Shown: in pieces, positions 21,642 through 33,059 of the stretch
How the letters are laid out: every line of letters begins with the position of its first letter
How positions within the stretch are numbered: position 1 is the first letter of the stretch
From: Isoetes taiwanensis
Lineage: Eukaryota > Streptophyta > Lycopodiopsida > Isoetales > Isoetaceae
DNA length: 64,000 bases
Reading direction: 5' to 3'
NCBI GenBank assembly: GCA_021234155.1
Contig: JAJEKV010000024.1
Location: 14,794,913-14,858,912 of the forward strand
Notes under the pieces: generated by a model
Told to the model about the DNA's origin: nothing
The model's input: only the letters and a program-made list of their open reading frames with translations
Databases searched by the model: none
Program-made: the position numbers and the translations under genes

Positions 21642-24060
21642 ATGGAGTGCAGGGCAGGATTATTCCTAGTAGTAATTCTGGTTGCATTGCAGATATCAAT
21701 TTCCAGTAATGCATCGCTGCCACCATCCCAATCATCTTCATCCTCTTCTTCTCCATCCTCAGGGGGTGGAAAAAAAGTAAGTTTTAAGGGGGTTCAATAT
21801 CCAGCTCCAGCACCAGCTCCTCCTGCACTCAAGAGCCATAATGCAACTCACAATAGTAGCAGCCCTAGTCCAAAAGGGAGCAGCAGTCCTAGTCCAAAAG
21901 GAAGTGGCTCCAAAGGAATTGGCTCTAAGGGGTCTGGTTCCAAGGGATCACCTAGTTCTAAAGGAAATGGTTCCAAAGGTAGTGGTTCCAAAGGAAGTAG
22001 TTCCAAAGGAAATCCTAAAGGAAAGAACTATGGTAATGTTGGTAGCCACAATGGAAGCAACCATGATACAGGCAGCCATAATGTCAGTTCTGGCAACCAC
22101 ACTTCTTGCACTTTGTTTGATGTTCGAGCTTTCGGAGCCAAAGGAGATGGTGCCTGTGATGACACTCTGGTGAGTTATGCTAAGTCAATAGACTTATCAA
22201 ACATGATCTACCTTGGTTTTCTTAAACTAATCCTGGAGCTTTATCTTGCAGGCATTTCAAAATGCATGGGCAAAGGCTTGCCAAGTAGATGGCGCAACTC
22301 TCTTAGTTCCTCAGGATCACACCTTTGTGGTTGGACCAGCCCTCTTTTCTGGTCCCTGTCAGGCCAACATAGTCTTCCAGGTGAGCATCTGTTTCCTCTG
22401 TTTCTAATATGCATTGATTGCATTCTAACTAATGTTAGGTTCTAAAGTTTGAGTTTGCTTTTGCAAATGTTATGTTCTAAAATTTGGGTTTGGTTTTGCA
22501 GATGGATGGAAACATTAATTCGCCAAATAGTATCAAGGCATGGAGTCAGGCCAACACACTTTACTGGATCCAGTTTGCCAAGCTTAGAAGCTTTACGTTG
22601 CGAGGAGCAGGGGTGATTGATGGCAAAGGACAGAATTGGTGGAACACCCCTTGCAAATTTCATGTGAGTAAACTTTTGTCATTTACTGTGGAATGCTTTG
22701 TCACATCATCTTAAAACTGTTGAAGCTTCTTTCTGAGTTCTGACAATCTCGAGTTTTTTCCTCTGCTTCTACAGCCAAATGCACATGGACAATCTTGTGA
22801 TAACCCAACGGTGAGCTAAAAATTAAACTAAAGAATTCCTTTGCTTGTGTCCCTCCTTCAGATGTCTTTTGGCTTGTGGACAAGGAGAAGATTGGACATT
22901 AAGATCTCTCTGATTTGGGTCCTGTTTGATGCTATTGTTTTGTCAGGCTGTGCGATTTTATGGAAGTTATAACGTGACTGTGAATGGATTAACCATCTTC
23001 AACAGTCCTCAAGATCATCTCAAATTTGATAGCTGTATGATGGTGCATGTGAATGATATATATATAAATTCTCCTGGAAATAGTCCAAATACTGATGGGA
23101 TCCATCTGCAAGACACAAGGCTTGCAGTGATAGAGCACTCTGTTGTGCAATGCGGTATACGGATAGACCCTGCTTTTCGTTTCTTGTTTTATTGGAAGCA
23201 AATGTACTAATGTTTTCAATGCCACAGGTGATGATTGTATCTCGATACAAACCGGAACCTCAGATGTATACATATCCAACATGGTCTGTGGTCCTGGACA
23301 TGGAATAAGGTAATATTCAGCCGTCCAGTTGCAAGTAAAGAGCAGTAAGCTAATCTTTGTCTGTTGATGCAGCATTGGGGGCTTGGGAAAAGGGCAAACT
23401 CAAGCCTGTGTGTCAAATATTTCCGTCCACGATGTGGTAGTGCACAATTCTTTGAACGGTGTGAGGATTAAGACATGGCAGGTAAAATTGGCAGGCAGAA
23501 AGGGTTGTCTCAGATTTTAAAATCTCGCATTTTCCATCAACTGGATTTGGGTTCTTACATTTTCACCTCTGTTCTTAGAAGCATCATCTGGGTTATGTGC
23601 GAAACACAGTTTTTGAGTATTAACAACTTGGCTTATGTTCTAAACATATGGTGTGTGTTGTGTGCAGGGAGGATCTGGATCTGTTAGGCAGATCTTATTC
23701 CAAAACGTGAGCGTGTATAATGTGAGCTTTCCTATAGTAATAGATCAGTTCTATTGCGATGGGAAGGTGTGCCATAACCAGACCTCGGCAGTAACGGTAA
23801 CAGACGTGCTGTATAGAAACATAAAGGGAACATATTCGCAGGCCAACGTGCATCTGGCGTGCAGTGATACATCCCCTTGCACAGGCATTTTAGCAGAGCA
23901 GATTGATCTTGTGTCCCAAAGGGGCCGAGAAATACCTCCTTTCTGTTGGAACAGTTATGGCTCTTTGAAATCCAAAACATACCCTCCCCTTGATGACTGC
24001 CTGGCCTTTGGCAGACCCAATGTTACTGGCAAACCACAATGGAACCTTGAAAGATGCTAA
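21642..24060 (+). CDS. Polygalacturonase (glycoside hydrolase family 28), 8 exons
   Basis: Secreted pectin-degrading enzyme; hydrolyses alpha-1,4-galacturonan in the cell wall. Exons: 21642-22169, 22252-22380, 22502-22663, 22775-22810, 22947-23154, 23228-23309, 23373-23481, 23668-24060. All introns are GT-AG and the frame closes to about 548 residues. The chosen ATG gives a signal peptide ([19 protein letters not shown]). A Ser/Gly/Lys-rich linker with repeated GSKG units follows (residues about 75-130), then the GH28 domain starting [12 protein letters not shown]. The four family motifs are present: SPNTDGI, GDDC, GPGHGISIGGLG and RIKTWQ. It looks intact and is the only clear host gene here. 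It resembles the plant polygalacturonase group with a long N-terminal extension. Confidence 0.94.
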
Positions 24061-24360
24061 CCCCTCTCTAATCTCTGGGGTGTTATACTTGTATTTTACT
24101 ATCACTCCAACCTTGTATTCTATCCCACCTTTAGACACTGCCAAACTTGAACACTTTAGCGTACTCTTCATTTACTTTTTACTTTTTTTTTCACATAATG
24201 TGCTGCTATGCCATAGTGCTTTGTTCCTCAAACTGATACATTGTTCAATTGACAAATACATCTCGTTTATATGATTGTCTATCTATCTTTCAGCCTTTGC
24301 CTCTTTTTCGTAACCTCAAAAAAATATAAATGACATCATTTAACCTTCACTTGTCTCCAA
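24061..24360. other. 3' flank of polygalacturonase gene
   Basis: AT-rich 3' untranslated and intergenic sequence with T runs. No further gene. It ends at the left TIR of the next element. Confidence 0.6.
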
Positions 24361-24392
24361 CAACGTAAATGTCAGCTGGCAAACTTTCTGAC
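24361..24392. repeat. Left TIR of recombinase element
   Basis: Reads inward from CAACGTAAATGTC, then the 19-mer shared with the right end. A perfect 12-bp palindrome TGCCACGTGGCA follows at about 24412-24423. Confidence 0.85.
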
Positions 24393-24464
24393 CCCTACGC
24401 CTATGGTGACTTGCCACGTGGCACACATTCTTTTACAGAATGTTGGGCTAGATTCATCTTTTTT

Positions 24465-24594
24465 ATTTTTACCTTACATTCTTAATTTTTTACTCCACAT
24501 TCTCAGTTTTACCCTACATTCTTAATTTTTTACCCTACATTCTAACTTTTTTACCCTACATTCTAACTTTTTTAACCTACATTCAGCTATTTCA
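24465..24594. repeat. Tandem repeat, about 20-22 bp unit
   Basis: Six or so imperfect copies of a unit like TTTTTTACCCTACATTCTAA. It lies between the left TIR and the 3' end of the recombinase gene and may be a subterminal repeat. Confidence 0.75.
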
Positions 24595-24761
24595 ACTGAT
24601 ATTGTCAAATACAATGTAATTTTACAGTAAAAAAACTGTAATTCATACAGTCAAAAAGTTTCATTAGATCTCAAAAAGGTACAATAGTGTAGATCACACT
24701 AGATCACAGTAGATCAGAAAACATGAAAATGTGAAGTTTATAGATCACTTCCAACTTAAAT

Positions 24762-26950
24762 CTAAGTCTTCTTCATCAGGTTTTGTATGAAATCACCCAG
24801 ATCTTTCCCTGTCATGTGAGGCATCACAATGCTGCAATTCTGAAACGTTCCACCAGAAATATTGGAAATCTGCATCTGCAAACCTAATGCATGTCGTACA
24901 ACAGGAGAAGTTGCTGCCAAAGTCTCAATGTCGCGATTAAACTGCAGCAATTCTTCTGTATCATCCTGAACTACAGGTGACAATTCAACAGCAGGAGACA
25001 CATTCTGGATTCCAGTACTAGGTGCCACAATACTAGAGTTCAGAATACTCTGATCATTCAACTTCTGATTATCATTGAACTTCTCATGATCATTCAACTT
25101 CTGATCAACTCTGGAATTGCTATTAATACTAGAATCAATCAAAGCAGAACCATTACCACCTGAGGAATGATCAATCTCATCAACTCGCTTCAATTCCTCC
25201 TTATAAACAGCATCAAAAGTTCGCCTCCTCCCATCCGCATCAAATGGTTTCGTAACGACATCCATTGCACACTTGGCTTGCAGATCAATTGTCTTGTCAT
25301 ACCTGAAAAAAACACATCAGAAACAATGAAAGAAAGCCAAATAAAAAAGTTACTAATTAAATTACCTGTGGTACGCTTCAGAAGTTCGCTGCCCTGTAAT
25401 TCTCATTCCAACAGCCTGTGGAACTCCAGCCCTTATCATCCTTGATATAACCGTTGTACGCCCAGATTTGCCAGAAAATTTGCCCTCAATTCCAACAGTA
25501 GCTAACATGTACTTGACCCAAGAAGCAAGTGTTCTTGCGCTAACTCTATTAGTAGAATTATACCACTGAACAGACTTGTAATTCTGAATAACCTGCATAA
25601 AGCAATACCTCACAATCTTTCCATCTTTATCAGGCTTGCCTGCAGCCAAATGCCTCTCAAGTTGTTTATATGTCAACACTACATCAGAATCATAGCACCT
25701 GCACGGCATTCTGAACTGCTCTTCCTGATAGTGATTCATATCCACATCATAGTTCTTACTCAATCTCTCATTATACTCAAGAAACTCTTTCCCATTCTCT
25801 TCACCAACCAGAAAATCGGTTATCAACAGCTGATGCAACTCATTCTGCCCTCGAATAGCAAACCTACCTACACAATAGTACAAGAATCTCTCCTGCAAGC
25901 CTCTAGCATGAGTAAACGATGATCAAGGTCTGCTAACAATGCTACTTCATTAGCAAAAGTGATCTCATCTACCTTTTTTCTTTTCTGACAGACACCTGGA
26001 GTTTTCCTAGATCTCCTCATGCTAGCGATACAAGCTAATCGTGCTCTCTCGAATATAGGACTCTTCCTAATGTCAAATGTTACCTCTGAAATTCCAGTTT
26101 GGGCTATTCTTATTTCTTGATGCCTTCTTATGATGCTGCCAAACTTTCTGAAAATATCCTGCAATCTGCAAATCAATCAATAAGTTAGAAAATTATAAAA
26201 TCAGAATAACAAAAAAAAAAGATTCTTAAATAAAACTTACGATTCTGGCGGATAAAATTGACCATTATTCTTTGTAACTTGCAATATGAAACGTTCCAGC
26301 AGCCTAGAAAACTCTACAAGATCCATGTCCTCAATTCTCACCTCAGTACTAATTCCAGAAAACTCCCTCCAAAGATCGAACCGCTTCCTAGCCCACTGTA
26401 TCTTTGCTGCAGACCTAGAAATGCCACCAGCATTAACCTCTCTTTGCAGTTCCTCGTCAAGCTCAACAAATGGCACTCTACAGCCATTAGAAAGCACTGT
26501 AGGATTTCTCACAGGCACTGCAACTGTCTTGAGCATGCCAGAAGACTCAGCTTCTTTCATATATTTCAAGATCTGATCCTCTCCAAATTCATTGACTAGT
26601 TCTGACTCAAACTCGGACAGACCTAAGCTAGAAGACTCAGCTGCAACAAAACTACCAAAAGAAGGCACATTAGGCAGAACACTAGCAGGATCTACATTCT
26701 CTGCATCCTTGTACGCATGCATGTCCATCACTTCCTCTGTTATCATAGAAATAACAGGTATTTCTTCAGAATCAACATGCACAGTATTTGTAACATCTTC
26801 AAGGATGTTCTGATCTTCCAGAATATTAAACGTAGGCGCATCCATTCCTATAAGTCTCACCTTACCATAACTCAGTGCTTGAAGCACAAAAGCATCACTA
26901 AAGAAACTATACAAAATAATAAACAAAACTACTCCTCGGCATTTAGCCAT
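24762..26950 (-). CDS. Crypton-like tyrosine recombinase (3 exons, one frame break)
   Basis: Cuts and joins DNA for transposition. Exons on the minus strand: 26950-26241, 26165-25366, 25302-24762, joined by GT-AG introns that keep frame. Exon 1 has an acidic N-terminus and the start of the core-binding domain (RLLERFILQVTKNNGQFYPP). Exon 2 holds the rest of it (LQDIFRKFGSIIRRH) and most of the catalytic domain: first Arg in GRFAIRGQNEL, then GKSGRTT and ITGQRTSEAYHR. Exon 3 starts at the tyrosine context YDKTID. The layout matches the Crypton/DUF3504 family. The usual His residues near the second Arg and in the GH box appear as Lys and Gln. A 1-base frame change near 25900 suggests inactivation or a missed intron. 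Start at 26950 (MAKCRG) is preferred to 26968. Confidence 0.75.
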
Positions 26951-27283
26951 CTCGCACCTCCAGACCACTGAAGATTACCTGCATGCAACAAAAAACGAAG
27001 TATTAGCATAGGAAATGCTTCATAGAAACAAGAACATAAATTTTGCTTACAAATTTTATGAAAGATCACTCGAAAGGTCGCAAGAACGCTGAAAAATCAC
27101 AAGAAATGGCTATTTTACGACTCCAACCGGCGCCAGAACTCCAAAACCACCAAGATCCTCGACCTGTAAGCAAGATTTGTTAAAATCAAACTAAAAGCAT
27201 AAAAAAACTCAAGAATCGAGAAGAAACTAGCCCTAGCGCCCACGAGAAACTTCGCCAAAAATCAGAAAAACTCGCCAAAATCG

Positions 27284-27425
27284 CCTGGCGCCTTCAAAAA
27301 ACAACGAGCGCCACCAAAAAAACTCTCCAAAATACAATGGCGCCTTCAAAGAAGATGCAGCGCCACCAAAAAACTCGCCAGAACGGCCTGGCGCCTTCGA
27401 AAACGGCCTGGCGCCGTTCAGAACG
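27284..27425. repeat. GGCGCC-rich subterminal repeats
   Basis: TGGCGCCTTC and AGCGCCACCAAAAAACTC words alternate about 4-5 times in 140 bases upstream of the recombinase gene. They could be recombinase-binding sites or a promoter-proximal array. Confidence 0.6.
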
Positions 27426-27518
27426 CCATAGCCGTGCTCGGAAGAAGAGAGAGAATGAAAAATTTTACTGTGCTTCTCTGTGAAGGCTTTTCCACGTCAG
27501 CGCCACGTCGGATGCCAC

Positions 27519-27551
27519 GTCAGAAAGTTTGCCAGCTGGACATTCACGTTG
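27519..27551. repeat. Right TIR of recombinase element
   Basis: Inverse of 24361-24392 with one extra base and one substitution. It is preceded by two GCCACGTC words. Confidence 0.85.
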
Positions 27552-27552
27552 C

Positions 27553-27649
27553 AGGAAAGGCGGTCGCCTTGAATTACGGAGGGTCAACTTTGCCTCTGGC
27601 CCGACGGCGTCGGCAAAAGTTTCCCCCGTAATTCAAAACCGCCTTTCCT
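27553..27649. repeat. Long hairpin abutting right TIR
   Basis: AGGAAAGGCGGT and TTGAATTACGG (27553-27580) pair with CCGTAATTCAA and ACCGCCTTTCCT (27626-27649). Inner words TTTGCC/GGCAAA and CCGAC/GTCGG continue the stem, so almost the whole 97 bp folds on itself. It looks like a small foldback MITE. Confidence 0.75.
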
Positions 27650-29118
27650 CAGATACATAAAGCCTCCAAAACCTCATTACTCGTAGGCCAATTAAGATAA
27701 AACCTAGCTGGAAAAGTATGAAATACCAATGATGCAGTTATACCATGAATTTATAATGTCCATGCACGAGTACTATAGGGTACGAGGATAGCCACTAATC
27801 CTACACTTTTGAGGACAACAATAAACACTTGAAGAGTACACCCCCTCATTTCCTATGCTTTAAAAATCAAGATCATGCCTCCAGATTAGATTTTGCTTAA
27901 ACCGGCAAAATGCCGTGCTTTGTTGGTACTTACCGGATTTTTCAGAAAATATCCTCTAATTTACCGGATTTAACAAGGATTTTACTAAATTTTGACCGGA
28001 AATTTTGCCGGCATCTATTAAAGAAATCGGATTTTAACAACTTCAACCGGAAATTCTGGGGAGGAACCCCCCTAATCTGGAGCCCTGATCAAGATTTACA
28101 TAAATCTCGTGTTTATGAAGACTTATCCATAGACTTAAGACTAACGACAAACGTGTCTAGTTTCCTTAGAAAGCCGTACTTCTTAGAAGGCCGTACTTCA
28201 GACAAGTTTTAGTTTCCTTGTATCTATCTATCTTGTGTTGTCCACTATTTGGGCCAACATTTATAATAGACCGCAACCAAGAGCTAAAACATGCGTTATT
28301 AGTAAGGAGATGGTATTGTCCAGATACATAACACTCCAACTTAGCTGCCCAATCATGAGCATGATGATGTGGTGATCCATGCCACGTGCCACTAAAGGTT
28401 ATATCCTAGTTCAAGACTCACGTTCTATTGTAATTCATGTGTTCTCTTGAGTCACCATAAGATAGTATGCTATGATTGCGGCTATTCCAACAATTTTCTA
28501 TTGATTCATTGCATGTTATTTATGATCTGCTCCTCAAATATTAAGGGGTATAATTTGTTAGCTAATTGATTACGATAAATAATGCAACTTAGAACAACAA
28601 GAAATTGTCAAATGGTCATCACATTATAAAAAGTGCTACTCACACGTAAAGACAACATATAGATAACACTCTTAATAGTGCATAAATGATGTTACTTGCT
28701 ATATCTACCAAAATAATATCCTTAATCGGATTCAGTACGAGTAGACCACTTGACTTACATTAATTATTAAATTAATAGGTAATGACGTACATTCGAAGCT
28801 ATACCTGGCGTCTAAATATTGAATCAAATTTAAGATGAATCTTGTATTGTTCATGTACTTTAGTCCTTGTTTGATCTACTATTAGTTTAAATATTTAAAT
28901 TTAAGGTTGTTTACAAAATGACAAGGAGGCTAAAGGGTGTTAATGTATGTGTCATAAGCAAAATATCAATGGATTAGTACTGTAAAGACAATGTAAGAAG
29001 CCAGTACTCTAGGGCCTATAAAGATAGCTACTTTAATGGCAAGTATATTGCAACTATTACCTAGTGGATGGTATTATATTTTATGACAGTAACAACCTTT
29101 AATAAACACGTGAAAAGT
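27650..29118. other. Intergenic, old repeats, no gene
   Basis: AT-rich. 28440-28600 is a diverged relative of 31380-31480 (shared GATCTGCTCCT and flanking words), so both are copies of an old dispersed repeat. No ORF with a recognisable domain. Confidence 0.5.
27902..28015. repeat. Short inverted-repeat unit with CCGG words
   Basis: CCGGCAAAAT at 27902-27911 is the inverse of ATTTTGCCGG at 28006-28015. Inside are repeated TTACCGGATTT words. It may be a small MITE remnant. Confidence 0.5.
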
Positions 29119-29696
29119 ACAAATCACTTCAAATCCGTACCCTTTTATGGCAGATCTTGCACCGTAGCCTCAGGGTGAATGTCCGAGTACACAGGTTCAA
29201 GCCTCAGGTAGCGGAAACATGCCCTCTATGTGAGAGGCGCCGAGAGACCATTGAGCGCTGCTTTGTCCTATGCACAGAGGTAGGGGCAGCTTGGTCCTGG
29301 GTGAGAGCCCTCTTTGGGTCTTCACTGTGCAGTCAGAAGCTTCTCATGGGAGTCTTTCCTAGCAGTTGGTCAGTGGCCAAGCAGCAGGCGTTCCATTTAT
29401 GCGAGCTTGGCTTCGTGGTTGATTTGGAAAAGGCGGAGAGCGAAGGTCTTTTCGAATCGCGTCTTAGCTTAGCCCTTTTCGGTTGGTTCCGATCTTGAGG
29501 CATAAGTTGTGGCAGGCTTACCAAGTCTCAAGCTTGTCTGGCATAGTTAAGCGGGAAATTTGGTCGACATTCTTACAGATTGTGAATCATGATGGGCACT
29601 TCATTTCTTAGCACCACACTTATCATTGTACTTGATCACATTCTAGTGGTTTAATATATTCCTATATTCTTCAAAAAAAAAAAACAAATCACTTCA
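29119..29696 (+). mobile_element. LINE 3' fragment with 13-bp target duplication
   Basis: ACAAATCACTTCA occurs at 29119-29131 and again at 29684-29696 after a poly(A) tail (about 29673-29684). The insert is therefore a severely 5'-truncated non-LTR element on the plus strand. Confidence 0.9.
29157..29580 (+). pseudogene. LINE ORF2 C-terminal zinc-binding fragment
   Basis: Encodes only the tail of a plant L1-type ORF2, with the zinc-binding pattern ETCPLCERRRETIERCFVLC followed by a Trp-rich segment. A frame change near 29490 precedes the last part. RT and endonuclease are absent by 5' truncation. It sits inside the 13-bp target duplication and is not a host gene. Confidence 0.82.
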
Positions 29697-31012
29697 TGTA
29701 TATGCCTTCAAATTTTAGTATTATCTTCAAAACATGTACACATGAACCTGGTACGCATAAAGATTTATATGTTCTAAGCACTAATGGAAGTCGTTTCTAG
29801 TTTTCTTAGGAGGTTGTACTTCCAAGCTATTTTAGTCCTTGTGTTGCCTTATGTTTGGCTCTTTACAAAAAGCAATGTTCAACAATATAGAAATAGGGCC
29901 GCAATGGCGTGCATTCTAGTGTTGACATGTGTCAGGGAATGAAATTGAGGACACCCAATTTCCGACTGGTTGTCCCGGTTAAGAACTTTAATAAGTTTTT
30001 TCAACTTGTTTTTTCAACAAACTTTAATTCATTGTTTTTTCATTCATTGTTTTAACAAAGATCACAACAAAGACACACAAATTTAAGACAGATTCATTGA
30101 TTTAATACAAAGTCACACATATTTAACACAAAGATTTCACACAAATTTAAATGGAGATTTCACGCTATAAAACAGGAAATATATAATAATGCATAATATA
30201 TATAGAAATTGTAATTTGTTAAAAGTGTATTTAGAAAATATCTAAAATTGTATTATAAAAACACTGAGCAAAGCATTCGTTCAAGTCATATCTTCACAAA
30301 ATGGACCTGTACCTTTCTTGACACCTTGAAAGCCCTCTTGTTCTGCCATTTTCGAGCTTCACAACCATTTCCAAACTTCTGCCATTATAGCTTTCTTTGA
30401 AATCTTAAAAATCCCTCCTGTTCTGCCATTTCCAAGCTTCTTATCACTTTCGAGCTTCTGCCATTTCCGAGCTTTCTTGAAACCTTGAAAGTCATATTGT
30501 TTTGTTTCTGAGCTTCCGCATTTCTTCTTGTTTTGACTTCCCTGCTTTCCAGCTTTCTAACGTAACCAAGGCTAAAAACCTATCATATCCACCATAACGA
30601 CAGCTAAAAATCCAAGAATATTAAGAAGGCCCGTTGTAGACTTAATAGAACCACACCACAAATCTGTTGCAGATTTCTTGCTACTTCCTGCCATCTCGCA
30701 CCGCATGCAACTACCTGCACACTTACAAAAATTCATAAATGCTAAATCTAAACCACAATTGCCAGAATAGACTTGTTCTTGTAAACTACCTGTAGAATCA
30801 AGAAATATCTTAATAATCTTTTGACAAATGCTTAAAATAAACAAACATGTAGCATTTGGCTTCGAACTTCAAAATTTGCAAACAAAAAAGTCAGTGCCTT
30901 GGTCATTCGGATAAAAAGGCATGTAAAGAGGCCAAGGCGGCTGCCCTGTGTGCCTCGAAGGAGCAATGCAGCAGGGAAAAAGGGGGGCAAAAAGTGCTCC
31001 TCTGTTTCTATA
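29697..31012. other. Intergenic with degenerate repeats
   Basis: 30300-30560 holds imperfect repeats of CTTCTGCCATTTCCGAGC-type words. A 13-base word GGTGCGAGATGGC on the minus strand near 30700 is shared with the start of the recombinase gene at about 26950, which may be chance or a trace of a related element. 30930-31000 has purine runs. No gene is supported. Confidence 0.4.
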
Positions 31013-31015
31013 TTG

Positions 31016-31175
31016 TAGGGGAAAGGACAAAGGTCCCAGCGGGACCCACTCTCAGCTACTGCTAGTCCTAGGACCCCATCGGCTACACCGAAAAGGGGTC
31101 CCCTTGTTCCTTCGGTGTAACGGGTGACCCACTCCCATCTACTGCAGGTCTTGGGCCCCTGGTTCCTTTCCCCTA
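31016..31175. mobile_element. MITE-like unit
   Basis: TAGGGGAAAGGA at the left end is the inverse of TCCTTTCCCCTA at the right end. The inside has two related halves (GACCCACTC then CTACTGC in each) and a central TACACCGAA/TTCGGTGTA stem. It is non-coding, about 160 bp. Confidence 0.6.
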
Positions 31176-31259
31176 TGCATAATCAACCGCAACTAAGGAT
31201 TAAAACTAGAAAGGAACAAAATCCAAGAGATGATATTAGTTAAACATAAGAGCTTGAGG

Positions 31260-31381
31260 TATTATTGAGATAATAAATACTCCAATTTAGTTTATCTATT
31301 TATATCTCCTTCAAAATTGGTATTATTGAGATAATAAATACTCCAATTTAGTTTATCTATTTATATCTCCTTCAAAATTGG
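31260..31381. repeat. Perfect 61-bp tandem duplication
   Basis: 31260-31320 and 31321-31381 are identical, starting TATTATTGAGATAATAAA. The identity implies a recent event. Confidence 0.95.
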
Positions 31382-31559
31382 CTATGCTACGCTTGTGGCT
31401 ATACCATTTTCTATAAATTCATTGCACGTTAATGATGATCTGCTCCTAAATATCAAGAGGTAAAAATGATTTGTCATTTGACTACAAAATGAATTGAATT
31501 TCATCATCCACGGAACAAAGTTACAAACGCGAACAAGAGTTAAAGACTGTTGGAGAATC

Positions 31560-31685
31560 CTACTCTAATTTTTAGATCATTTCATCCTCATCTTAAAAAG
31601 GTTCTCGCAAAAGGAAGAATTGAACCCCTGCCCCATAGGGTTGAACCCCTCCAAACCTCCCCATGCCAACCACTTAGGCATCGAT
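31560..31685 (-). mobile_element. tRNA-derived SINE, copy A
   Basis: On the minus strand an A-box-like TAAGTGGTTGGC (31665-31676) and a B box GGTTCAATTC (31617-31626) have tRNA-like spacing. A tail containing TTTTTAAGATGAGG is shared with the copy at 37375-37513. The A/B box order and the tRNA-unrelated tail fit a Pol III SINE, not a tRNA gene. Confidence 0.7.
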
Positions 31686-31689
31686 TATA

Positions 31690-33055
31690 TTTTACATTTT
31701 TTTTTTAACTTACATAAACCTATATTTTCTCAGAGATCTAGATAATTCTAGAGGTTCTAAAGTTCTAGAATGTTTAGTTCTAGAATTTTTTTGACTAGTT
31801 AAATAGAATGGATAAGCACCTCAACCTACAATAGAAGGTAGCTAAAAATAGTAAGTTTATAGTACTTTTTATTAGCTCTTGGAGAATGTCATGGAGGTAA
31901 TCTATTGGGCATTGACTGATCAATTAACACAAATAGGCACCACAACCTAAAATAGAAGTTCAACCTCTTCTTCTGTTCAACTAGTACAGCAAAACAGAAT
32001 ACTACAGGAACCAAATGCTCATTTTCCACAAGCTACAGATAAATCTTGAATGCTCTAAACAACCTTCTGCAAAAGTAGAGATGAAGAGAAAAAGAGACGA
32101 AGAGTAACCTGAGCAATCTCCCGTAGTGCTCAGAGAAGCCATATATGCTTCAAACTATAATCAATTTTACAGATTGGATATGAAATGAGAAATTAAAAGA
32201 GACGCTGCATTGTCGGGATGTGCCAGTCAGCCTACCTGAAATAAGCTAGACACACAGCCCAGCCGCCAAAGCTCTCCTCCAAAGTTTGGTTTATAATATC
32301 TGGTCTTGATATGGAAGCGTCGTCCTGGTCACAATCAAATCCCTAGCTCGGCAATCTCAAATAATATGTCATCTTGTTTCAAATCTGTAAAATAATGATC
32401 AATGAACTTACTCTGCCTTCTTCCAAGAAAACATCCCTCTGTCTTTCCGCTAGCAAGAAAGAGGAGAAGGAAGGGGAAAAAGCTTCGTGATTAGAAGACC
32501 CATCTTAAAATTAGATTGCCTGGAAGAAACATAAACCTGAAACTGTTTTCTTTATACTCATGCTATAATTTTGCCCCACCTTATAGGCTCTACGCCCTTT
32601 CGGTGTGCCTTACTTGAGATTTATTGGAGAAGAATCTATAGACTACCAGACCAGCCCAAGAAACAGAAAATCTAGGCTGCTAGAAATCTACAGTTTTTGC
32701 TCCATCAATCCTTTGCAAAAACCATCAAGCCTCTTAGAAACTTGAGAGCAAAAACCACGTTAGTAGCTTACCAGCAAGACCACAAAAGACCGCCTTACAA
32801 GCAGCTCCAAGAATTGATTTTCGGACATTCTTTGGAGGGCAAAATCCACTGAATCCAGAAGCAAAATCCCAACTAGCATCTGGAGCAAGGAAAAACATCA
32901 AGAGATGCTGCAACAGTGCCAAAAACAGAGAGGGAAAAGGGCGGATTTCCCTCTCTGCCACCGCCCTAGCTGCAGGCGCCAAGAAAGCCCATCATTAGAA
33001 AGCCCATCATTAATTGAGATGGGGTTGCGTGAAAATATATTGGGGGCTTTGGTGA
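31690..33055. other. Intergenic; possible captured gene pieces on minus strand
   Basis: 32220-32400 and 32734-32900 on the minus strand read like short exons next to AG and GT dinucleotides (for example ASWDFASGFSGFCPP followed by GTAAGC at about 32770). I cannot assign a family, and no continuous gene emerges. The rest is AT-rich. Confidence 0.3.
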
Positions 33056-33059
33056 TCGG

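Larger units (their letters stand above)
24361..27551 (-). mobile_element. TIR-bounded Crypton-like tyrosine recombinase element
   Basis: Termini are inverted repeats of about 32 bp (24361-24392 and 27519-27551) that share the 19-mer AGCTGGCAAACTTTCTGAC and start CAACGT. They enclose one spliced minus-strand gene for a tyrosine recombinase. The left interior has a tandem repeat, the right interior has clustered GGCGCC words, and ACGTGGC/GCCACGTC words lie just inside both ends. No target duplication is visible. Cryptons are generally described without TIRs, so this arrangement is unusual. Confidence 0.8.

Noticed and set aside
26900-26968. Signal peptide at the start of the recombinase
   Set aside because: The first 30 residues are hydrophobic, but a secreted recombinase makes no sense; the true start may lie further in, or an upstream exon may exist.
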